Below, one piece after another: positions 6,422 through 10,302 of a stretch of 10,302 nucleotides of DNA. The notes under the pieces are model-generated. The model saw only the letters and a program-made list of their open reading frames with translations, was not told the origin of the DNA and ran no database searches. The stretch lies in assembly GCA_023244795.1 (NCBI GenBank), contig JAHFLR010000019.1, positions 1-10,302 of the forward strand. The letters are read 5' to 3'. Each line of letters opens with the position of its first letter. Position 1 is the stretch's first letter. This DNA is from a bacterium. Lineage in GTDB: Bacteria; Patescibacteriota; Minisyncoccia; UBA9983. A program made the translations under genes and the position numbers.

Positions 6422-7648
6422 GTCTTTTATGTCTAGAGAAAATTTACCGTCTTTGTAGATAACTGTCTGGGTACCATTTTTTAAATAAGCAGTGACTATC
6501 CTGGGAGAAGTAGAAACTATATCGGTATGAATAGCCGAATCGTTAAAACCAAGTTGGGCCCATCTCTTTTTACTAACCCTAGTTGGGTCACCGTCATAAG
6601 TATCGTGGTAAGAATTACCTAAAGCAATGTGCGTATTCCCCTCCGGCCCGCCAACGTTTTCGTCATACAATGTTTCGGCCATAAATTTAGTAATATTGGA
6701 GAATCTTTTGTCGGTTAAAGAGAACTCTCCAATTTTATCTGCATTTTTGGAAGCAATCATCTCTTTTAATATCTTCTCATTTTTCTTGGCCCTTGATTTT
6801 ACCACGGCTCCGTCTTTAAACTCTAGTTCCACTCCGGTAATTAAATTCCCATACCGATAAAGCGGCCGGTTAAATTTTATCCAGCCATTTGTGCCGCGCC
6901 AGTCAGGAGAAGTAAAAATCTCAAAACTAGGCACATTACGGCCACCGCCTCCGTTCCAAACCCTTTTGTCTCCTATTTTAATCCACAAATCGGCATCAGG
7001 GCCAACGACGTGCACTTTATCTATCTTAAGTTTGTTTAATTTTTTTCTGTAATCATCTATTTGCTTATATATAGATTTCCATTTAGTTATTGGATCTTTG
7101 TGGTCCAAAAAACAGGCTTTTATTATTTGGCCCCAGTACTCTTTTTCCGTTAGGCCGGCCTCTTTTGCCATAGCTCCGGTGCCATAAAGCCCCAGTGTCC
7201 ATGTAAATCTACCTTCGCTTTCTTTTTTGTTACGCCAGTCCATGTACGGCTTTAGGGCAACATTTCTTGCCATTATTTTTTTAGGGTCAATCCCCTTAAG
7301 TGCTTCCATGTCGGTATCACTCATTATAAATATAGAATGGTCTATTTCATCTATAAGCCCGCGCAAATATTTGCTTGGGAAAAAACTTATCTGATGATTC
7401 TGCGCATTAATGTAAAAATCTCGGTCAAAATTAAATTTATGATCGCTATTAGGACGGTAGCTAGAGATGACATGCCCGCCGGTTTTTAGTATTTGCTTGG
7501 TGACTTCGGCATAAAGAGGCTTTGAGTACTCGTAAGCTATCAAATAAACCACCTCGCCTTTTTTAAGACCCTTGCACCCGCCCAGCGCAAAATTAACCAA
7601 TACTTTAGCGTATTTTTCTAATATCTTTTTAGGAGGAGTGTACGGCAT
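6416..7648 (-). CDS. M29-family metallo-aminopeptidase (AmpS/PepS/AmpT type)
   Basis: M29 enzymes are cytoplasmic two-metal exopeptidases that release N-terminal residues from peptides. The 410-aa length is normal for the family. Family blocks are visible: NVPSFEIFTSP with Glu243, IGEFSLT with Glu308, the DENVGGPEGNTHIALGNSY region with His340, and HTDIV with His374 and Asp376. These match the metal ligands known in the family (two Glu, two His, one Asp). The ATG at 7648 lies inside the iscU coding region (20-bp overlap) and lacks a Shine-Dalgarno site, so translation is probably coupled to iscU. There is no known functional link between the enzyme and Fe-S assembly; the pairing may only reflect genome compaction. 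The stop is TGA at the family's normal end, consistent with UGA not being reassigned. Confidence 0.9.
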   Translation of the reverse strand: MPYTPPKKILEKYAKVLVNFALGGCKGLKKGEVVYLIAYEYSKPLYAEVTKQILKTGGHVISSYRPNSDHKFNFDRDFYINAQNHQISFFPSKYLRGLIDEIDHSIFIMSDTDMEALKGIDPKKIMARNVALKPYMDWRNKKESEGRFTWTLGLYGTGAMAKEAGLTEKEYWGQIIKACFLDHKDPITKWKSIYKQIDDYRKKLNKLKIDKVHVVGPDADLWIKIGDKRVWNGGGGRNVPSFEIFTSPDWRGTNGWIKFNRPLYRYGNLITGVELEFKDGAVVKSRAKKNEKILKEMIASKNADKIGEFSLTDKRFSNITKFMAETLYDENVGGPEGNTHIALGNSYHDTYDGDPTRVSKKRWAQLGFNDSAIHTDIVSTSPRIVTAYLKNGTQTVIYKDGKFSLDIKDV

Positions 7649-8045
7649 AATAATTTTTTACCGCATCCTTAAAGGCCTGATCGGCTAAAACAGAACAATG
7701 TATTTTAATGGAGGGGAGACCATGCAACCGTTCGATTATTTGCTGGGGAGTTATTTTAAGCGCCTTTTCTATTTCCATTCCACCCCTTTCGGTTACCATC
7801 TCCGAAAAAACAGAGGTTGAAGCTATGGCCGAAGCGCAGCCCCAGGTTTGCCATTTAAATTTTTTTACTTTTTCTGATTTGAGATCTACTTTTATCCAGA
7901 CCTTCATTATATCGCCGCAGGCGGCGCTACCCGCCTCTCCCTGGGCATCAAAATCGCCCTCTTTTGGCTCTTTCTCCAAAAAGTTTTTAGGATGCAAAAA
8001 ATTCTTTTTTACCTCTTCTGAATATGTCCAGCTATTTTTATCCAT
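7629..8045 (-). CDS. iscU: Fe-S cluster scaffold IscU (NifU N-terminal domain type)
   Basis: IscU receives sulfur from IscS and assembles [2Fe-2S] clusters in the cytoplasm. The 138-aa product has all three ligand cysteines: Cys43 in AACGD with Asp45 next to it, Cys70 in GCASAIAS, and Cys117 in IHCSVLA preceded by His116. The N-terminal VKKNFLHPKN block is typical of NifU/IscU proteins. It has no C-terminal NifU thioredoxin-like domain and no ferredoxin domain. It starts 7 nt after the iscS stop, so the two are an operon and the products should interact. It overlaps the downstream aminopeptidase gene by 20 bp. No IscA, ferredoxin, HscA/B or IscR gene is visible, so the system here looks minimal. 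Confidence 0.95.
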   Translation of the reverse strand: MDKNSWTYSEEVKKNFLHPKNFLEKEPKEGDFDAQGEAGSAACGDIMKVWIKVDLKSEKVKKFKWQTWGCASAIASTSVFSEMVTERGGMEIEKALKITPQQIIERLHGLPSIKIHCSVLADQAFKDAVKNYYAVHSS

Positions 8046-8052
8046 GTGTCAA

Positions 8053-9315
8053 TTATATCTTAACCGCGGAAAATTGTCTTAGCTTCTTGGCAATCTCCGG
8101 CAAAATCTTTATTACGTAATCCAGCTCTTGCTTGGTGGTTTTTTTACCCATAGTAAATCTCAACGAGCCATGGGCGCACAAAGGGTCGCTATTAATAGCA
8201 GTTATAACATGAGACGGCTCTAGGCTCATCGAGCTGCAGGCCGAGCCGGTAGAGGCCGCTACGCCATACTCATCTAAATAAAGCACCAGCGACTCTCCCT
8301 CCACCCCCAAAACAGATATGTTTATATTGTTGGGTAACCTTTTAACCGGGTCTCCATTTAAATAGACATTGGGAATTTTGCTTATCAATTTTTTTATAAA
8401 ATAATCACGCAAGCCAACGAGTCTCTTAGCTTCTTTATCTTTTGATTTTTGAGCTATCTTTAGCGCCTCGGCCATGCCCACAATTGCCGGCACGTTCTCG
8501 GTCCCTGGTCTTAAACTTTTTTCCTGCTCGCCTCCATACATCAACGGATTGATGCCGACACTTCTGCCTACATACAAAACACCCACCCCCTTGGGGCCAT
8601 AAATTTTGGAGCCATTGATTGTTAACAGGTCAACTCCTAACTTTTCTACATTTAAATCTAAATGGCCGGCTGCCTGGCATGCATCGGTGTGGAAATATGG
8701 GAAGTCGGTTTTATTTTCTCTTTTATATGTCTTTATCGCTCTACCTATTTCGTTTATCGGTTGGATAGTTCCGATTTCGTTATTGGCGTACATTACGGAC
8801 ACGAGGATTGTCTCCGGCTTGATTGCCCTTATTACCTCCCTTGGATCTACTAAACCGTTTTTGTCGACACCAATATACGTTACCTCCCATCCCTGCTTCT
8901 CTAATTCTTTACAAGGATTTAGCACTGCATGATGTTCTATTTTTGAAGTTATAATATGTGGCTTTTTAAATTGTTTATTTTCTGAGTCGGTGTCGAATCC
9001 CGCTTGCGAGTTAAGCCGCGGAGAAAATGAATAATTTAAAAAGCTTTTAGCAAAATGCTTTGCCACCCCTAATATCGCCAGGTTGTCGCTCTCGGTGCCA
9101 CCAGAAGTAAAAATTATTTCTTCCGCCATGGCTCCTAGGATTTTGGCAATTTCGGCTCTGGCTAAAATCATCGCTCCTTTGGCGTCTCTGCCCTCTGTAT
9201 ATATAGAGCTGGGGTTGCCAAAATTTTTAGACCAAAACGACTCCATCGCCCTTTTAACTTTGGGGTCCATTGGAGTAGTTGCCGCGTGATCTAAATAAAC
9301 ACGCCTTTTTGTCAT
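8053..9315 (-). CDS. iscS: Cysteine desulfurase IscS/NifS, with an inserted palindromic element
   Basis: This PLP enzyme converts cysteine to alanine and passes persulfide sulfur to IscU and to tRNA thiolation. The 420-aa product has YLDHAATTP at the N-terminus, SGGTESDNLA (71-80), IEHHAVL with His128, HTDACQAAG with Asp211, the PLP lysine Lys237 in NGSKIYGPKG, RPGTENVP, and the persulfide cysteine Cys360 in TGSACSS. It resembles the housekeeping group with the longer catalytic loop. Relative to E. coli IscS it has about 26-28 extra residues (about 91-118) between the helix after ESDNLA and HIITSKIEHHAV. These correspond to the palindromic element at 8961-9044. Frame and active-site residues are intact, so the gene is probably functional. 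ATG 9315 is the predicted start of a leaderless transcript. It is the first gene of iscS-iscU-aminopeptidase. Confidence 0.97.
   Translation of the reverse strand: MTKRRVYLDHAATTPMDPKVKRAMESFWSKNFGNPSSIYTEGRDAKGAMILARAEIAKILGAMAEEIIFTSGGTESDNLAILGVAKHFAKSFLNYSFSPRLNSQAGFDTDSENKQFKKPHIITSKIEHHAVLNPCKELEKQGWEVTYIGVDKNGLVDPREVIRAIKPETILVSVMYANNEIGTIQPINEIGRAIKTYKRENKTDFPYFHTDACQAAGHLDLNVEKLGVDLLTINGSKIYGPKGVGVLYVGRSVGINPLMYGGEQEKSLRPGTENVPAIVGMAEALKIAQKSKDKEAKRLVGLRDYFIKKLISKIPNVYLNGDPVKRLPNNINISVLGVEGESLVLYLDEYGVAASTGSACSSMSLEPSHVITAINSDPLCAHGSLRFTMGKKTTKQELDYVIKILPEIAKKLRQFSAVKI
8961..9044 (+). repeat. Palindromic coding insertion element, copy 2 (in iscS, antisense to the gene)
   Basis: This 84-bp element has a 23-nt left arm (8961-8983), a 38-nt core (8984-9021) and a 23-nt right arm (9022-9044). 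The arms pair at 21 positions as Watson-Crick, and on the plus strand the other two are G-T wobbles, so the stem is continuous. The ends are GCTTTTT and AAAAAGC. The core begins GAGTCGGTGTCG, contains GCTTGC and GAGTTAAG, is 24/38 G+C and matches the miaA core at 28/38 without a gap. The arms are AT-rich and unlike those in miaA, apart from the outer GCTT/AAGC. It is 28 codons long. The iscS mRNA reads it on the opposite strand, giving LNYSFSPRLNSQAG and following residues. It sits in a surface-loop position of IscS. Confidence 0.8.
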
Positions 9316-9321
9316 AAGAGT

Positions 9322-9350
9322 AAGATATCGCTATCTAGCCTAAAAATCAA
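9322..9350 (-). promoter_or_regulatory. iscS promoter, predicted leaderless, with an overlapping palindrome
   Basis: On the minus strand the -35 is TTGATT (9350-9345), the spacer 17 bp and the -10 TATCTT (9327-9322). Six nt (ACTCTT) precede the iscS ATG, so the start should fall on the A of ATG, exactly as at htrA. The inverted repeat AGATA-N4-TATCT (9323-9336) covers most of the -10 box and could be an operator. It does not resemble the known IscR sites. Confidence 0.55.
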
Positions 9351-9356
9351 TCTATC

Positions 9357-10302
9357 CTAAGGATGGAAAAAGAAAGCTACCGCCATAATGGCATAAGCCA
9401 TTAATAGCTGGACTCCCTCTAGCCAATTGCTTTCGCCATCTTCAACTACCAGGTTGGCAATCAATATAGATAAAACAATGGCAACCAGCTCAAACATATT
9501 AAACACCAGGTTCATTTGGGTCTTGAAGAACAAACTAACTAGCACCAGAAAGGGCGCAACGAACATAGCAATCTGGGTAGCCGAACCAATAGATATCTGC
9601 AAAGATAAGTCCATCCTATTTTTTCTGGCGGTAACAATGGCCGAAGTGTGCTCGGCCGCATTGCCTATAATCGCAACAAAAATGACACCAACAAAAAGTT
9701 GAGTCCAACCAAAACTTGCCACCACCGGCTCAATAGAGCCGACCAAAATTTCGCTCATCCAGGCAACGGCAATGGTTGCCCAAAAAAGAATAAGGACGCT
9801 TTTCTTTTTACTCCACTTGGCCTCATATTTAACCACCTCCTCCGTATACAAATGTTTGTGTGTGCGGAGCATAAAAAACAAACTGGCCACATATACCAAC
9901 AGCATAAAAATAGAAACAAAAACGCTAAGCTCGCCAATGATTCTACCGCCGGCATTGGGGGCAGTCTGCAAAAAGATGGCCGGCATAATCAAGGCGATGG
10001 CCGCCAAAAGCAAAGAGGAGCCGGCAGCCAGCGCCCCGGTTCTGCTAAATTCTTGTTTTTTGTATCGCCACCCGCCCGCCAGCATCGCCATACCGGAGAC
10101 CAAGAGCAAGTTGCCGATAATCGAACCGGTTATAGAGGCCTTAACAACCTCAACCAAACCGGCCCTGATTGCAAAAATACCGATTAAAAGCTCGGTAGCA
10201 TTACCAAAAGTAGCGCTCAGCAGGCCGCCCAAAGCGGGGCCAGTATAAGCCGAAAGCTCCTCGGTGGCCTCGCCTATATATTTAGCAAGGGGGATAATAG
10301 CC
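9357..10302 (-). CDS. cax: Ca2+/H+ antiporter (CaCA superfamily, CAX type), N-terminus cut off
   Basis: This membrane exchanger exports Ca2+ in return for protons. The visible 314 residues have about nine hydrophobic segments and both family repeat motifs: GNATELLIG (visible residues 33-40) and GNAAEHTSAI (213-222), whose acidic residues form the cation path. The frame stays open to the window edge with a family-like N-terminal sequence (IPLAKYIGEATEELSAYTGPALGG), so the true start lies outside. A TTG near 10232 is internal, not the start. Full-length relatives have about 11 helices, so roughly two are missing. It ends 41 bp before iscS; the iscS promoter occupies that gap and no terminator hairpin is seen, so read-through into iscS is possible. 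Confidence 0.93.
   Translation of the reverse strand, partial: AIIPLAKYIGEATEELSAYTGPALGGLLSATFGNATELLIGIFAIRAGLVEVVKASITGSIIGNLLLVSGMAMLAGGWRYKKQEFSRTGALAAGSSLLLAAIALIMPAIFLQTAPNAGGRIIGELSVFVSIFMLLVYVASLFFMLRTHKHLYTEEVVKYEAKWSKKKSVLILFWATIAVAWMSEILVGSIEPVVASFGWTQLFVGVIFVAIIGNAAEHTSAIVTARKNRMDLSLQISIGSATQIAMFVAPFLVLVSLFFKTQMNLVFNMFELVAIVLSILIANLVVEDGESNWLEGVQLLMAYAIMAVAFFFHP

Noticed and set aside
6416..7648. UGA recoding as in Gracilibacteria or Absconditabacteria
   Set aside because: The aminopeptidase ends at a TGA at the normal family length, and no in-frame TGA interrupts any other gene.
8984..9021. tRNA or tmRNA fragment, suggested by GTCGAATCC in the iscS element core
   Set aside because: The resemblance to a T loop is short, is not kept in the miaA copy (which differs at core positions 13, 15 and 16), and no acceptor or anticodon arm is present.
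8984..9021. Integron attC site, suggested by GTTAAGC and its complement GCTTAAC
   Set aside because: Only one half-site is present, in the core rather than at the ends, and the miaA copy (GTTAAGA) departs from the consensus. There is no integron context.
10230..10232. TTG as the start codon of the antiporter
   Set aside because: The frame continues upstream to the window edge with family-typical sequence (GEATEELS and GPALGG), so this TTG is an internal leucine.
1..10302. CRISPR array, insertion sequence, phage or toxin-antitoxin genes
   Set aside because: No regularly spaced repeats, transposase, integrase or phage genes seen on either strand.

Overview
The window looks like a chromosome segment of a reduced-genome bacterium, most probably of the Candidate Phyla Radiation (Patescibacteria/Parcubacteria-like). 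This is an inference from tight gene packing, moderate GC, near absence of Shine-Dalgarno sites, a duplicated-domain secreted protein typical of these groups, and a minimal iscS-iscU pair. One CDS ends in TGA where its family ends, so the code appears standard. No 16S gene is present, so the assignment is not proven.

Layout: the left edge holds the start of a minus-strand zinc-ribbon protein, divergent from plus-strand miaA (tRNA A37 dimethylallyltransferase). MiaA is followed by a secreted two-domain DUF5666-like protein and a perfect 20-bp hairpin terminator. Everything to the right is on the minus strand. In transcription order it runs: cax (Ca2+/H+ antiporter, cut by the right edge); iscS and iscU, with an M29 aminopeptidase overlapping iscU; htrA and clpB (protein quality control); then tRNA-Tyr(GUA), a 52-aa rpmG (L33) and tRNA-Trp(CCA). 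The terminator lies between the two converging blocks and can serve both.

Regulation: miaA, htrA and iscS each have a sigma70-type promoter whose -10 box ends 6-7 nt before the ATG. All three mRNAs should therefore be leaderless. The htrA -35 box lies in a GTGTG-N5-CACAC palindrome and the iscS -10 box in an AGATA-N4-TATCT palindrome.

Most notable: miaA and iscS each carry an in-frame insertion built to the same plan. A 38-nt GC-rich core (28/38 identical between copies, 24/38 G+C in each) is flanked by inverted-repeat arms of 20 and 23 nt. The arms are unrelated between the copies but self-complementary within each. The core is read in opposite orientations in the two genes, so conservation acts on DNA or RNA, not on the encoded peptide. 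It looks like a small mobile palindromic element that settles inside essential genes, similar in concept to Rickettsia palindromic elements but different in sequence. I do not recognise it as a described family.
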